Source of the DNA: Ruminococcus sp.
GTDB taxonomy: Bacteria > Bacillota > Clostridia > Oscillospirales > Ruminococcaceae
DNA length: 64,000 nt
NCBI GenBank assembly: GCA_017542475.1
Contig: JAFXXD010000038.1
Coordinates: 207,110-271,109 of the forward strand
Direction: 5' to 3'
A program made the translations under genes and the position numbers. Under the pieces are notes generated by a model that had not been told where the DNA came from, did not search any database, and worked only from the letters and a program-made list of their open reading frames with translations. Positions 50,835-59,935 of the stretch are shown here, piece by piece (position 1 is the first letter of the stretch; each line of letters begins with the position of its first letter).

Positions 50835-52891
50835 TACAGCCTCCTTATCCTGTATTCTCCGCCGCGGGAAACGACTATCTCGAAGTCACTGCCCGACAGC
50901 ATTTCATTATCTGTATCATCGGTATATATCGCGCCGCGCTCGGGCACTGTGTCCGACCTGCGCCTGCCGTAGTATACGGTCACGCCGCCGCGGTCACTCC
51001 CGTCCGAGGCGGGCACGAATGATATCTCCCTGCCCTCATATGTGACGGTCAGCTCGCCGCCCGCGTAGGAAAGCTCACAGCCGCCGTTTTCGACGGTGAC
51101 GGAGTCTCCCGCTGTCTGAGCGTCGCCGCAGTATACCTTAGTATTGCCCGTGACCACCTTCGTGTAGGCGGGGAAGAGCTCCAGCTCCTTCTCGTAGGTC
51201 GAGTAGCCCGACTGCACGTTCTTCGTCAGAAGTACCGTATCCGCCGAGGCTATGCCGTTTACCGTCAGGTACTTCCTCACGTATTCAGCCGAGCGGTAGT
51301 GTCCGCTGAGGTCAACTATGTCCGCGTGTCCGCCGTGTGTGACCACAACAGCGGCATTGCTCCCCGAGCCGAGTACAGCCGCGCGGAAGCCGTTCCTGCG
51401 GACTATGCCCGTCACCGCGGAGGCTGCCGTGAACAGCACTACCGCGCACGCAGTCATAGCTGCAAGGGTGCGGCTGTCTCTGCGGAAAATGAATACTCCG
51501 ATAATGACAGCCGCGGATATGAGAAGAAGTCCGCTGAGAAGTCCCGTATCGTCGGAGGTATGGAATATCGGCACCGAGGCGACAGCGTCGGATATGAGCA
51601 GTATCAGCTTTATCACTCCCGCCGCTATGCGCAGCACGGGCAGAAGCCCGAATGTCAGCAGGTGCACGAGTCCGCACACCATAGCGACAGTGCACATCGG
51701 GAGCAGCAGTATATTCGCAAACGGCGAGACGAGCGAGGTCTCATCGAAATAGTACATACACAGCGGGAATACCGACAAGGTCGTGCATATCGAGGCAGTA
51801 AGCACTATACTGCACCTCTGCCATAGGGTATCGCTGTCCATTTTCGCCGTCATATAGGGCGCGAACACCGCAACGCCCGCCGTACCCGCTATCGACAGCA
51901 TAAAGCCCGCGCTGTACACGCAGTAAGGGTCGTGCATAGCTATCAGCAGCACCGCGACCGCAAGCGAGTTGAGCGGGTCGCTCTGCCGCCTGAACAGGGT
52001 CGCTGAGTACATTATATCGAGCATTATAGCCGCTCGCAGCGCAGATACGGGGTAGTTAGCGAGAGCTATCAGCGCGATGATGAGCACGTTCACGACCGCA
52101 AATGCTGCGAACCTGTTCACGTGCAGCCTTTTCAGCAGCAGCATTATCAGTGCCGCTATTATTGAGACGTGCAATCCCGACACCGCCAGAACGTGTCCGA
52201 TTCCCGTCCTGTACAGCGCTGAGCGCGTGCTGCCGTCGAGGTAGCGCTTCTCGCCGAAAACCATTCCCGCGAGGAAGCCTCCGCAGTCATCGCCCATTTC
52301 GGCGCGGAACTCCGCGACGGTGCGCTCACGGAAGTCCCTGAGTGCACGCCTCAGCATAAAGCCGTCCTTATGACGGACGGAGACGTCCTTCACACGTGTG
52401 GCATTGAGCGCTATATGGCGGGACTTGTAGACTGTCTCGGCGTCAAAGAGGTAGTCGCTCTCGGGAGCGGCAAAGGTGCACTCACCTATCGCTACGGTAT
52501 CGCCGAGGTCGGCACCGATGTCGTCGCTGAACCAGCTCACACGCGTCAGCCGACCGCTGCCCATTCGCCCGTACAGCGTATAGGACACGCGGTCGCCGTC
52601 GTAACGCACGACGTCCTCGACCTCGCCGACGTAGCTGTCGGTCTGCCCGCTATAGACCTGCGCGGGAAGGTACACGGCATAGCTGTAGAGAAGGCTCATA
52701 AACACGGCAACGGCGAAAAAGCCGCCGATAACGGTGTAGTCCACCTTCGTGAAGCTCTTCCGCCTGCCGTACAGCACAACAAGCACCGCCGCAGCCGCAT
52801 ACATCAGCAAGCCCTTCGCATCCATAAAAAATGAAGCGAAAAACAAGCCCGACATATATGCTGCTGCCGCTCCGATAATTTTCCGCTTCAT
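50834..52891 (-). CDS. comEC: ComEC/Rec2-type DNA uptake channel with degenerate nuclease domain
   Basis: ComEC forms the inner-membrane channel for transforming DNA. The 685 residues comprise N-terminal helices, an OB-like DUF4131 domain (about 80-150), and the polytopic competence domain with GIGHVLAVSGLHVSIIAAL and YPVSALRAAIM. The C-terminal ~170 residues occupy the place of the metallo-beta-lactamase domain, but the zinc motif HxHxDH is absent: after SADTVLLTK the sequence reads NVQSGYSTYE. So the protein may transport DNA without its own nuclease. Precedes holA in the alaS operon. Confidence 0.88.
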   Translation of the reverse strand: MKRKIIGAAAAYMSGLFFASFFMDAKGLLMYAAAAVLVVLYGRRKSFTKVDYTVIGGFFAVAVFMSLLYSYAVYLPAQVYSGQTDSYVGEVEDVVRYDGDRVSYTLYGRMGSGRLTRVSWFSDDIGADLGDTVAIGECTFAAPESDYLFDAETVYKSRHIALNATRVKDVSVRHKDGFMLRRALRDFRERTVAEFRAEMGDDCGGFLAGMVFGEKRYLDGSTRSALYRTGIGHVLAVSGLHVSIIAALIMLLLKRLHVNRFAAFAVVNVLIIALIALANYPVSALRAAIMLDIMYSATLFRRQSDPLNSLAVAVLLIAMHDPYCVYSAGFMLSIAGTAGVAVFAPYMTAKMDSDTLWQRCSIVLTASICTTLSVFPLCMYYFDETSLVSPFANILLLPMCTVAMVCGLVHLLTFGLLPVLRIAAGVIKLILLISDAVASVPIFHTSDDTGLLSGLLLISAAVIIGVFIFRRDSRTLAAMTACAVVLFTAASAVTGIVRRNGFRAAVLGSGSNAAVVVTHGGHADIVDLSGHYRSAEYVRKYLTVNGIASADTVLLTKNVQSGYSTYEKELELFPAYTKVVTGNTKVYCGDAQTAGDSVTVENGGCELSYAGGELTVTYEGREISFVPASDGSDRGGVTVYYGRRRSDTVPERGAIYTDDTDNEMLSGSDFEIVVSRGGEYRIRRL

Positions 52892-52897
52892 ATGTAC

Positions 52898-53437
52898 TTA
52901 TTTAAAGAAAAGAGGCAGCTTCTCGAGGAAGATTATATCCGTTCTGTCCGCAGCGTCGCCCTCCGCGAGCACAGCCGCCTTTGCGGCGATATCTCCGCCC
53001 GCAGCCTCAACAAGCTTCTCGAGCGCAGTGAGGGACTCGCCCGTGCTGATGACGTCGTCGACTATGAGCACGCGCTTTCCGCGTATCATCGCCGCCTTCT
53101 CAGCCGAGAGGTACAGCGTCTGCTCGGCGGCGGTGGTGATAGACTTCACCTTTACCGATATCGGGTCGGACATATAGAGCTTGACCGACTTTCTCGCGAC
53201 TACGTAGGGCTTGCCGCTCTGACGAGCCATTTCGTAGCCGAGCGGTATGCCCTTCGATTCAGCGGTGAGTATCACGTCGAAGTCGGGACACTTCTTCAGC
53301 AGCTCCCGAGCCGACGCGACGGTTATCTCCACGTCCGAGAACATAATGAAAGCCGCTATATCGAGCTTATCATTGAGCGGGCAGAGCGGGAGCTCACGCT
53401 CCAGCCCCGCTATCTTCATCCTGTAGGTCGCAGCCAT
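52898..53437 (-). CDS. Adenine phosphoribosyltransferase-like protein
   Basis: A 179-residue type I phosphoribosyltransferase with the PRPP loop VLIVDDVISTGESL (about 122-135) and VILTAESKGIPLGYEMAR, which resembles the apt/xpt base-binding start. Length and motifs fit Apt or XpT-type salvage enzymes; the family also includes related transferases, so the base is not certain. Six bases separate it from comEC. Confidence 0.8.
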   Translation of the reverse strand: MAATYRMKIAGLERELPLCPLNDKLDIAAFIMFSDVEITVASARELLKKCPDFDVILTAESKGIPLGYEMARQSGKPYVVARKSVKLYMSDPISVKVKSITTAAEQTLYLSAEKAAMIRGKRVLIVDDVISTGESLTALEKLVEAAGGDIAAKAAVLAEGDAADRTDIIFLEKLPLFFK

Positions 53438-53447
53438 GGCGTCCCCC

Positions 53448-53801
53448 TTATTCGGTCTTGCCGAGGGACTCGGGTCCCCAGCCCATCTTCACGCCTGCGA
53501 GCATATGGAAGTGCATATGCTTCACGGTCTGACCTGCGTCGTCGCCGCAGTTGTTGATGATGCGGTAGCTCTCGATGCCCTCTGCCTTAGCTATCTTTGC
53601 GGCAGCCTCGAACACCTTCGCTACGAGAGAGGAGTTCTCCTCCGTGATATCATTTGCGCTCGCGATGTGAGCCTTCGGGATTATGAGGTAGTGTACGGGA
53701 GCTATGGGAGCGATGTCCTTGAAGCTGTAAACGTACTCGTCCTCGTATACCTTTGTGCTGGGTATCTCGCCGTCGATTATCTTGCAGAATAAGCAGTCCA
53801 T
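53448..53801 (-). CDS. HIT-family (HINT-type) nucleotide hydrolase
   Basis: A 117-residue protein with the histidine triad near the C-terminus (VKHMHFHMLAG) and the typical start DCLFCKIIDGEIPSTKVYED with Cys 4 and 7. HINT proteins hydrolyse adenosine phosphoramidates and release lysyl- or amino-acyl-AMP-type conjugates, which fits its place directly after alaS. Confidence 0.93.
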   Translation of the reverse strand: MDCLFCKIIDGEIPSTKVYEDEYVYSFKDIAPIAPVHYLIIPKAHIASANDITEENSSLVAKVFEAAAKIAKAEGIESYRIINNCGDDAGQTVKHMHFHMLAGVKMGWGPESLGKTE

Positions 53802-53813
53802 AACAATACTCCT

Positions 53814-56444
53814 TTACTTTATGATGTTGGATACAACGCTCTCGAACTGTGCAAGAGCCTCGTTTATCTTGCTGATGTCGCCTGCGCCTGCCATAGCGCC
53901 GTCAGGCTTTCCGCCGCCCTTGCCGCCTGTCAGAGCCGCTATCTCGCGGACGATAGTGCCCGCATTGCCGCCCTTGGCAACAGCCTCCTTGGTGCATACG
54001 CAGTAGAATGTGCCCTTCTCGCCGACTGTGCCCGCGAACAGAGCTATCACAGCCTCGTTCCTGTCCTTTACGCTGTCGCCGAGCTTGCGGAGCGCATCGG
54101 GTGCAGAGCCGTCAAGTCTCGCGGAGACTATCTTCACGCCGCCGACTTCCTTTGCGTTGTCGAAGAGAGAAGCGGTCTTTGCGTTGGCTATCTGCTGGTT
54201 GAGGCTTTCGAGCTTCTTGTCCTTCTCCTTGAGCTCGGCAGCCGCAGCTGCACACTTCTCCGGGAGCTCATTCACGTTGGCGAGCTTGAGTGCCTTCGCA
54301 GAGCGGATTATAGCGTCCTTGTACTCGTTGAGCAGAGCCATTACGCCGAGACCTGTTACAGCCTCGACACGTCTTACGCCCGCGGCTACCGAGCTCTCGG
54401 ATACTATCTTGAAAAGTCCTATCTGTGAGGTGTTGGATATATGTGTACCGCCGCAGAACTCTATCGAGCTGTCAGCAGTTACTACTCTTACGGTGTCGCC
54501 GTACTTTTCGCCGAAGAGAGCCATTGCTCCGAGCTTCTTCGCTTCCTCTATCGGGAGCTCCTGCATAGTTACGGGTACGGACTTCATTATCTCGGCATTT
54601 ACGAGCTCCTCGACCTTAGAGATCTCCTCGGCTGTCATTGCGGAGAAGTGGTTGAAGTCGAAGCGGCAAGCGCTCTCGTTGACGAGCTGACCTGCCTGAT
54701 GTACGTGGTCGCCGAGCACCTGACGGAGCGCGTACTGGAGAAGGTGGGCTGTGGTGTGATTGCGCATTATAGCCCATCTGCGCTCTCTGTCGATAGCTGC
54801 AGTGACCTTGTCGCCCTTGCGGAGCGTGCCCTGCTCTATCGTTGCGATGTGGAGGAAGTGTCCCTCGGACTTTATTGTATCAGCTACGGAAGCGATGTTC
54901 TCGCCGCTGATTATCGAGCCTGTATCGCCTACCTGTCCGCCGCTCTCGGCATAGAAGGGAGTAACGTCGAGCACGATGACAACGTCGTCGCCCTCGTTTG
55001 CGAACTCGACCTCAGCACCGTCCTTGTAGATAGCGAGGACTTCCGCGCCCTCTGCCTCGAAGTCGGTATAGCCCGTGAACACGGTCTTGGGAGCGTCAAC
55101 CTTTATGCTGTTGTCAGCCCACGACGAACCAGCCTTTGCGGCGTGGTCAGCCTTTGCGCGGGCTCTCTGCTCCTTGGCGAGCTCGGTGAAGCGCTCGCGG
55201 TCAACAGTCAGCCCCTTCTCCTCGCATATCTCCTCGGTGAGGTCTATCGGGAAGCCGTATGTATCGGAGAGCTTGAACGCGTCGTCGCCCGAGAGGACTG
55301 TCTTGCCCTCTGCCTTGAGTGCGTCCGTGAAGCCGTTGAGCATTTCCGTGCCCTTGTCGATGGTCTTGGCGAACGCCTCCTCCTCGACGCCGATTATCTT
55401 CTTGATGTAGTCACGCTTCTCGGCAAGCTCGGGGTAAGCCGTCGCGTTCTCATTTATAACAGTGTCGCATACCTCGCAGAGGAAGGGCTTGGTAATGCCC
55501 AAGAGTCTGCCGTGGCGAGCCGCTCTTCTCAGCAGTCTGCGGAGAACGTAGCCGCGTCCCTCGTTCGAGGGCATAATGCCGTCGCCGACCATAAACGTCG
55601 TACTTCTGATGTGGTCTGTGATAACACGGAGCGAAACGTCCGTCTTGTGGTCTGTCTTGTACTCAACGCCTGCAATCTTGGAGATGTGCTTCATTATGTT
55701 CTGCACGGTATCGACCTCGAAGATGTTGTCCACGTTCTGCATTACGCAGGCAAGTCTCTCCAGACCCATACCAGTGTCGATGTTCTTGTTCTTCATCTCG
55801 GCGTAGTGACCCTCGCCGTCGCTGTCGAACTGGCTGAATACGAGGTTCCATATCTCGATGACACGGTCGCAGTCGCTCGCCTGCTCGAAGCTCTCAAAGG
55901 GTCCGTATGCCTCGCCGCGGTCGAAGTGTATCTCCGAGCACGGACCGCACGGACCCGAGCCGTGCTCCCAGAAGTTGTCCTTCTTGCCGAGGCGGATTAT
56001 CCTGTCATGAGGGATACCGATGTTGTTCTCCCATATCTGCTCAGCCTCGTCGTCGCTCTCGTATATGGTTATCCAGAGGCGGTCTGCGGGAATTTCGAGC
56101 ACCTTTGTCAGGAACTCCCACGCCCAGTCGATAGCCTCGGGCTTGAAGTAGTCGCCGAATGAGAAGTTGCCGAGCATTTCAAAGTATGTACCGTGACGCG
56201 CCGTCTTGCCGACGCTCTCGATATCGGGAGTGCGGATGCACTTCTGGCAGGTAGTCACTCTCACATTCGGAGGTGTAGCCTGTCCGAGGAAGAACTTCTT
56301 CAGCGGAGCCATACCCGAATTGATGAGCAGGAGGCTCTTGTCGCCCTGCGGTACAAGAGAAGCGCTCGCCATTCTCGTATGGTTCTTGCTCTCGAAGAAC
56401 GAAAGATACTTTTCACGTAAGTCGTTAAGACCTGTCCACTGCAT
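53814..56444 (-). CDS. alaS: Alanyl-tRNA synthetase
   Basis: Charges tRNA-Ala and edits mischarged Ser and Gly. All domains are visible in order: class II catalytic core (LREKYLSFFESKNHTRMAS at the start; FGDYFK), tRNA-recognition helices, the editing domain with NHTTAHLLQYALRQV and CGGTHISNT, and a C-terminal DHHA1-like Gly-rich domain (GGKGGGKPDGAMAGAGD). Length 876 is typical. It is controlled by a T-box leader directly upstream and heads a ten-gene operon. Confidence 0.97.
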   Translation of the reverse strand: MQWTGLNDLREKYLSFFESKNHTRMASASLVPQGDKSLLLINSGMAPLKKFFLGQATPPNVRVTTCQKCIRTPDIESVGKTARHGTYFEMLGNFSFGDYFKPEAIDWAWEFLTKVLEIPADRLWITIYESDDEAEQIWENNIGIPHDRIIRLGKKDNFWEHGSGPCGPCSEIHFDRGEAYGPFESFEQASDCDRVIEIWNLVFSQFDSDGEGHYAEMKNKNIDTGMGLERLACVMQNVDNIFEVDTVQNIMKHISKIAGVEYKTDHKTDVSLRVITDHIRSTTFMVGDGIMPSNEGRGYVLRRLLRRAARHGRLLGITKPFLCEVCDTVINENATAYPELAEKRDYIKKIIGVEEEAFAKTIDKGTEMLNGFTDALKAEGKTVLSGDDAFKLSDTYGFPIDLTEEICEEKGLTVDRERFTELAKEQRARAKADHAAKAGSSWADNSIKVDAPKTVFTGYTDFEAEGAEVLAIYKDGAEVEFANEGDDVVIVLDVTPFYAESGGQVGDTGSIISGENIASVADTIKSEGHFLHIATIEQGTLRKGDKVTAAIDRERRWAIMRNHTTAHLLQYALRQVLGDHVHQAGQLVNESACRFDFNHFSAMTAEEISKVEELVNAEIMKSVPVTMQELPIEEAKKLGAMALFGEKYGDTVRVVTADSSIEFCGGTHISNTSQIGLFKIVSESSVAAGVRRVEAVTGLGVMALLNEYKDAIIRSAKALKLANVNELPEKCAAAAAELKEKDKKLESLNQQIANAKTASLFDNAKEVGGVKIVSARLDGSAPDALRKLGDSVKDRNEAVIALFAGTVGEKGTFYCVCTKEAVAKGGNAGTIVREIAALTGGKGGGKPDGAMAGAGDISKINEALAQFESVVSNIIK

Positions 56445-56701
56445 AAAAATGATCTCCTTTTATAAATGTTTTACGGGACAAAATATAAAAAGCCCCGCCG
56501 CCAAATGGGACGAAGGCTCTCGTGGTACCACCCAAATTCAAAGGAGCATACTGCCCCTTCCTCGTTAGTCCTTAACGCGGACACACGCCGCAGTTTCCAG
56601 CGGAGGCTCGGGGTAAGCACCTGCCGTACGCCTGAAAGCTCGCACCTGCCGCTTTCTCTCTGAAAGGCGCGCCAAAGCAGTCAATCCCGTCGACGCCATA
56701 C
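56445..56701 (-). promoter_or_regulatory. T-box riboswitch leader of alaS
   Basis: On the minus strand the leader contains the T-box antiterminator sequence TTTGGGTGGTACCACGAG (56517-56534), which pairs with the uncharged tRNA-Ala acceptor end. It is followed by a terminator hairpin built from AGCCTTCGTCC and GGCGGCGGGGCT, then TTTTTAT (about 56484-56517). Upstream, a long Stem I with AGAG and GGTGCG-type elements is visible; an Ala codon (GCC) is a candidate specifier but I could not assign it for certain. Uncharged tRNA-Ala should permit alaS transcription. Confidence 0.9.
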
Positions 56702-56707
56702 ACATAT

Positions 56708-56736
56708 ATTATATATCCGCGGGCATGAAAAGTCAA
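56708..56736 (-). promoter_or_regulatory. Promoter for the alaS T-box operon
   Basis: On the minus strand TTGACT (56731-56736), 17 bases, TATAAT (56708-56713), starting transcription near 56701. Confidence 0.82.
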
Positions 56737-56764
56737 GAGCTTTTTTGTTTTTTCCGCTCAAATC

Positions 56765-56797
56765 AGCAAAAAAGCACCCGCCGAAACAGGTGCTTTG
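56765..56797 (-). terminator. Terminator of the 56803-57519 lipoprotein gene
   Basis: On the minus strand AAGCACC pairs with GGTGCTT and TTTTGC follows. Confidence 0.82.
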
Positions 56798-56802
56798 TCT
56801 CA

Positions 56803-57519
56803 TTATTCGTGGAGCTTTGCCTTTGTGAGAGGAAGGTCGGCTGCCTTTTCCATAAGGTAAAGAGCATCTATATCATTCGATGTCGTATATGCCAACCAAA
56901 AAGACGGTACATGCTTACCTTCATCCCCAAAATTCGGGAAATCTAAATATGCGTAATATGCTTTATAATAAATCGTTATATCACCATAACAATTGAATGT
57001 GCCTGTTCGACAAAGAGCGGGAAATCCTAAAAACTCCACTTCGGTACTGGAATCCACTGCAACTTTTGAAAAATCTCCGTTTGTATCTTGTTTACATTTA
57101 CGATACATAAAAGGCTGCATATTAAAAAGTAATTCTTCAGGCAATTCATCAAGCGTGTGCCCTTGTGACACATCCTGTAATTTTTCATCAAAGTGGAAAT
57201 CCATTCCATAATACACCGGAGCACTCTCTGAACCACCGGTCAGACAAATCATACCGGTTCTATCAATTATATCATCAACTTCCCATCCCTTGGGAAACGG
57301 CATATCAATACCATTCCAGTTATGATACTCCCCCACCTCCAAAGAAACCGATGATTCTGTCTCTTGAGTATTCTCTTCCTGTTTTGCTTCCGTCTCCTGC
57401 TGAGCTGCCGCTGTTGTCGCAGGGGCGTCATTCTTGCTGCTCTCGGACGAGCCCGCAGCGCTTCCGCAGCCTGTCAGCATAACTGCCGCCATAGCGACAG
57501 CAAGTATACTCTTTTTCAT
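56803..57519 (-). CDS. Secreted lipoprotein of unknown function
   Basis: A 238-residue protein with signal peptide and lipobox LTGC (Cys18), a Ser/Glu/Gln-rich linker (about 20-62), and a ~175-residue extracellular domain rich in Tyr, Phe and Asp. No catalytic motif is recognised. The frame is open further upstream, but ATG 57519 has AGGAGG seven bases away and begins a proper signal. Base composition is AT-richer than in most neighbours. Perfect promoter upstream and terminator downstream, so monocistronic. Confidence 0.75.
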   Translation of the reverse strand: MKKSILAVAMAAVMLTGCGSAAGSSESSKNDAPATTAAAQQETEAKQEENTQETESSVSLEVGEYHNWNGIDMPFPKGWEVDDIIDRTGMICLTGGSESAPVYYGMDFHFDEKLQDVSQGHTLDELPEELLFNMQPFMYRKCKQDTNGDFSKVAVDSSTEVEFLGFPALCRTGTFNCYGDITIYYKAYYAYLDFPNFGDEGKHVPSFWLAYTTSNDIDALYLMEKAADLPLTKAKLHE

Positions 57520-57562
57520 TCCAATTCTCCTCCTGTAAATGTTAACAGATTTACAAGAAAAA

Positions 57563-57591
57563 ATTATATCATACGAATACAGTTTTGTCAA
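57563..57591 (-). promoter_or_regulatory. Promoter for the lipoprotein gene
   Basis: On the minus strand TTGACA (57586-57591), 17 bases, TATAAT (57563-57568): a perfect consensus. Confidence 0.85.
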
Positions 57592-58048
57592 GCACCTTAT
57601 GTAAAAGATATCATTAATACATTTCATATTATTTCCCTGATGTCGTGTCACCGCTTCATAAATGACGACAAATACGGCATTATAAGTGACGCTCCGTGTT
57701 GTACGCACAGGGCGTCTGTTCATTTGAGCGCTTCGGGAACATAATTCATTTGTTTCTCGCAATTTATACCATAAATTTACGGGATATTTATTGCGTCCGA
57801 AAGGAGCTTCCAAGCGTCCCTGCCCCCGATATCAGGCACTTCCTCCGTAAGAGGCTTGATGTCCCTCTGAGGGGAGAAAAATCCCGGTATGCTCCCCTTT
57901 TTTCAAGGACAGCTCTTGCGGGTCTGTATTGCCTTTGGGACGCTCGGACTTTATCGATACTTTTTTATTTTTCTCTGCACCCATATTGTGCTTCACCGAG
58001 GTATTATATACGAACGCAAAAAATCTCACATCAAACGGAGGGACAATT
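57592..58048. other. Gene-free region with a terminator-like hairpin
   Basis: About 450 bases between divergent genes. A plus-strand hairpin GAGGGGAG/CTCCCC with six following Ts (57869-57903) looks like an intrinsic terminator but has no gene before it. A weak promoter-like pair (TTGTTT, TAAATT, about 57750-57775) lies upstream, so a short plus-strand RNA is conceivable. On the minus strand a short open stretch at 57780-57866 reads RDIKPLTEEVPDIGGRDAWK, which has protein-like composition and might be a gene remnant. No firm call. Confidence 0.4.
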
Positions 58049-59037
58049 ATGCCAAAAGCCGAAAAAAACGTACTATCGAGATCGACAAGAAAAACATCGC
58101 TGAGGAGCTCACCAAAATACAGAAGAGCAGAAAAAATGCCGAGCTGCCCGAGCTTTTCAATATGGCACAGTCGGCGATAGCTCTTTGCAACGCTCAGTAT
58201 CTCGAGGAGGAAGAGCGAAAGAAGAAGCGGGAAAAAGAAAAAAGATATGCAGCATATTTATATCTGGTACTTGTTAAAAAAATGCAGGAAATGGAGGAAT
58301 ACGCTGCAAAATACCAAGGCACTCCCTATGCCGATAGGTTCAAGGGTATCTCAGCCAAGTATCTGCCAAGAGCTTTAAAGGCAATGTCCGACACCGAAAA
58401 TTTGGAAGCAGAACAGAAGGTTAACAGCATTGAGCTGGCTGCCGAGGATTCACTGCTCAAGGAGTGTCAGCAAAAGCTCAGATCTGATGATGCAAACAAG
58501 TCCGCAGCTGATAAAGCGGACACAAATGCTCCTTCCGTCAAGAATCAGTCTAAGACAAACCTCAGGCAGAAGAGCTTCAATGAGCAGAAGGCGGAGTTCT
58601 CTGACACGATCGCAAGAATGCTCGCAGTTCAGATAATCTCCAATACTATCAAGAGTATCAAGGTCGGTATGGAGGAGATGGGCGATGTCATAACAAATGA
58701 GGACATTAATAAAATGACCGATGAAATGCTCACCAAGGAAAGAATAGAAGACTATACCGAAATGATAAAGGGAAGAGACGATTTTACTCATATGATGAGC
58801 GGCGTAACCACCGTCGAAAAGCTCGATGCCCTCAGGGACAAGGCGCTTGACGGAAGCGGAAAGCAGCTCAAGGATGAGCTGTTCAAGGCAGGACAGGAAC
58901 TCATAAAGAAGGATATGCAAAAAGAACAGGCTGCAAAGCAGGCTGCAAAAAAGCTTGAAGAGCAGGCAGGCATAAACAAGAAGGATATCCCTGACGGTCC
59001 CGTGCTAAGACCCAATGACGACTTTATGAACAACTGA
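58049..59037 (+). CDS. Coiled-coil protein split by a frameshift at an A7 run
   Basis: A strong GGAGGG site precedes ATG 58049, but that frame ends at 58180. The protein-like sequence continues one frame back (-1) to 59037. The two join at GAAAAAAAC (58061-58069), where A-AAA-AAC is in phase for -1 slippage; a joined product would be about 330 residues starting MPKAEK then RTIEIDKK. The body is Lys/Glu-rich and helical with a coiled coil near EEEERKKKREKEKRYA, an Ala-rich middle, and a C-terminus rich in Gln, Ala and Lys. No family is recognised. It may be a programmed frameshift, a recent mutation or a sequencing error. Confidence 0.55.
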
Positions 59038-59075
59038 TAATACTCTTGATGCTTCTGCACACGGAGAATTACACA

Positions 59076-59285
59076 ATGAATGAAAAGGATATAGAATCTG
59101 CGTTGAAGGCTCTCGGCGAGCAGGTGCCGAAGCCTGCGGAGATGACAGTAGAAAATATGGTCAGTACCGTAGATCTGCTTGGGAAGGAACGGGCTCGGCG
59201 TACCGAAAAGACCGCTGAGCCGCTCAAAAAAGAGAATACCCGCGAGCTCTCGAAGCCTGAGAAGAAAAAAGGCAGGATCCTCTGA
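59076..59285 (+). CDS. Small charged protein of unknown function
   Basis: A 69-residue protein starting at ATG 59076 with GGAG about nine bases upstream. It is rich in Lys, Glu and Pro, ends in a basic tail (KPEKKKGRIL) and has no membrane helix. It follows the frameshifted gene by 38 bases and is ended by a terminator, so the two form one unit. Confidence 0.5.
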   Translation: MNEKDIESALKALGEQVPKPAEMTVENMVSTVDLLGKERARRTEKTAEPLKKENTRELSKPEKKKGRIL

Positions 59286-59336
59286 TGAAGCGGCTCTCGA
59301 AGACTTAACGTCAGTCAGTAACGTATACAGTAAATG

Positions 59337-59373
59337 AACCGACCTCGCAATTCGTGCGGAGTCGGTTTTCTTT
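59337..59373 (+). terminator. Terminator after the small charged protein
   Basis: AACCGAC pairs with GTCGGTT and TTCTTT follows. Confidence 0.8.
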
Positions 59374-59406
59374 AAGTCGTATGCTCTGATTTGCACAGTA
59401 AAGCAG

Positions 59407-59556
59407 GAGGAACTGTACCGAAGGAAAATAAACAGTGAGGTGAAGCTTTACAGGATAATTGAAAATTATATCAACTTCTATAATTCCGAGCGCCTACATT
59501 CAGCCAATCACTATAAATCGCCTGATGAATACGAAGAAGAATATTATAAAAAATGA
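59407..59556 (+). pseudogene. Remnant of an IS3-family transposase (OrfB C-terminus)
   Basis: An open stretch of 49 codons to a TGA at 59554-59556 gives the typical end of an IS3/IS150 integrase: IENYINFYNSERLHSANHYK then SPDEYEEEYY. The catalytic DDE core and the rest of the element are missing. No terminal inverted repeats were identified. Confidence 0.75.
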
Positions 59557-59681
59557 AAATAGTGCAGAACACTTCGATTTTAATTTACAGAATTCAGATT
59601 TTTAGTCGTATCATAACCAATTATTTCAGATAAAAAGAAAAGCCGTAATTGCCGATACATAGGCAACAACAGCTTACAAAT
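59557..59681. other. AT-rich gap after the transposase remnant
   Basis: No gene, promoter or repeat recognised. Probably residual insertion-sequence DNA or spacer. Confidence 0.4.
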
Positions 59682-59718
59682 GAAAAACCTTTCTGAACGT
59701 GCGGGTTCAGAAAGGTTT
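59682..59718 (-). terminator. Terminator of tRNA-Lys
   Basis: The 13-base stem AACCTTTCTGAAC/GTTCAGAAAGGTT is followed on the minus strand by TTTTCA, directly downstream of tRNA-Lys. Confidence 0.85.
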
Positions 59719-59730
59719 AGTCATATCACA

Positions 59731-59806
59731 TGGTGAGACATGAGGGATTTGAACCCTCGACCCTACGCTTAAAAGGCGTATGCTCTACCGACTGAGCTAA
59801 TGTCTC
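59731..59806 (-). tRNA. tRNA-Lys (anticodon TTT), CCA encoded
   Basis: On the minus strand GAGACAT pairs with ATGTCTC, the D arm is GCTC-AGTCGGTA-GAGC, the anticodon arm TACGC-CTTTTAA-GCGTA has anticodon TTT, the T arm is GAGGG-TTCAAAT-CCCTC, and the end is A-CCA. Cloverleaf complete. Confidence 0.97.
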
Positions 59807-59818
59807 AGAGCACATATA

Positions 59819-59847
59819 ATTATATCAGAAATGCACTTTTTTGTCAA
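59819..59847 (-). promoter_or_regulatory. Promoter for tRNA-Lys
   Basis: On the minus strand TTGACA (59842-59847), 17 bases, TATAAT (59819-59824): a perfect consensus. Confidence 0.88.
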
Positions 59848-59935
59848 GGTGCAATACCATTTTTGCTGTAATTTTTATAATAATCTTATACCTTGTGGGA
59901 TATTTAGTGCAAATTGACGATTTTGTGCGTGTGCC

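Noticed and set aside
54441-56162. 573-codon plus-strand open frame opposite alaS
   Set aside because: Shadow of alaS, rich in Leu/Val/Ala from reverse-complement bias; no domain.
57520-57813. N-terminal extension of the lipoprotein frame
   Set aside because: The frame is open upstream, but it crosses the gene's own promoter, and the signal peptide starts at 57519 with a strong ribosome binding site.
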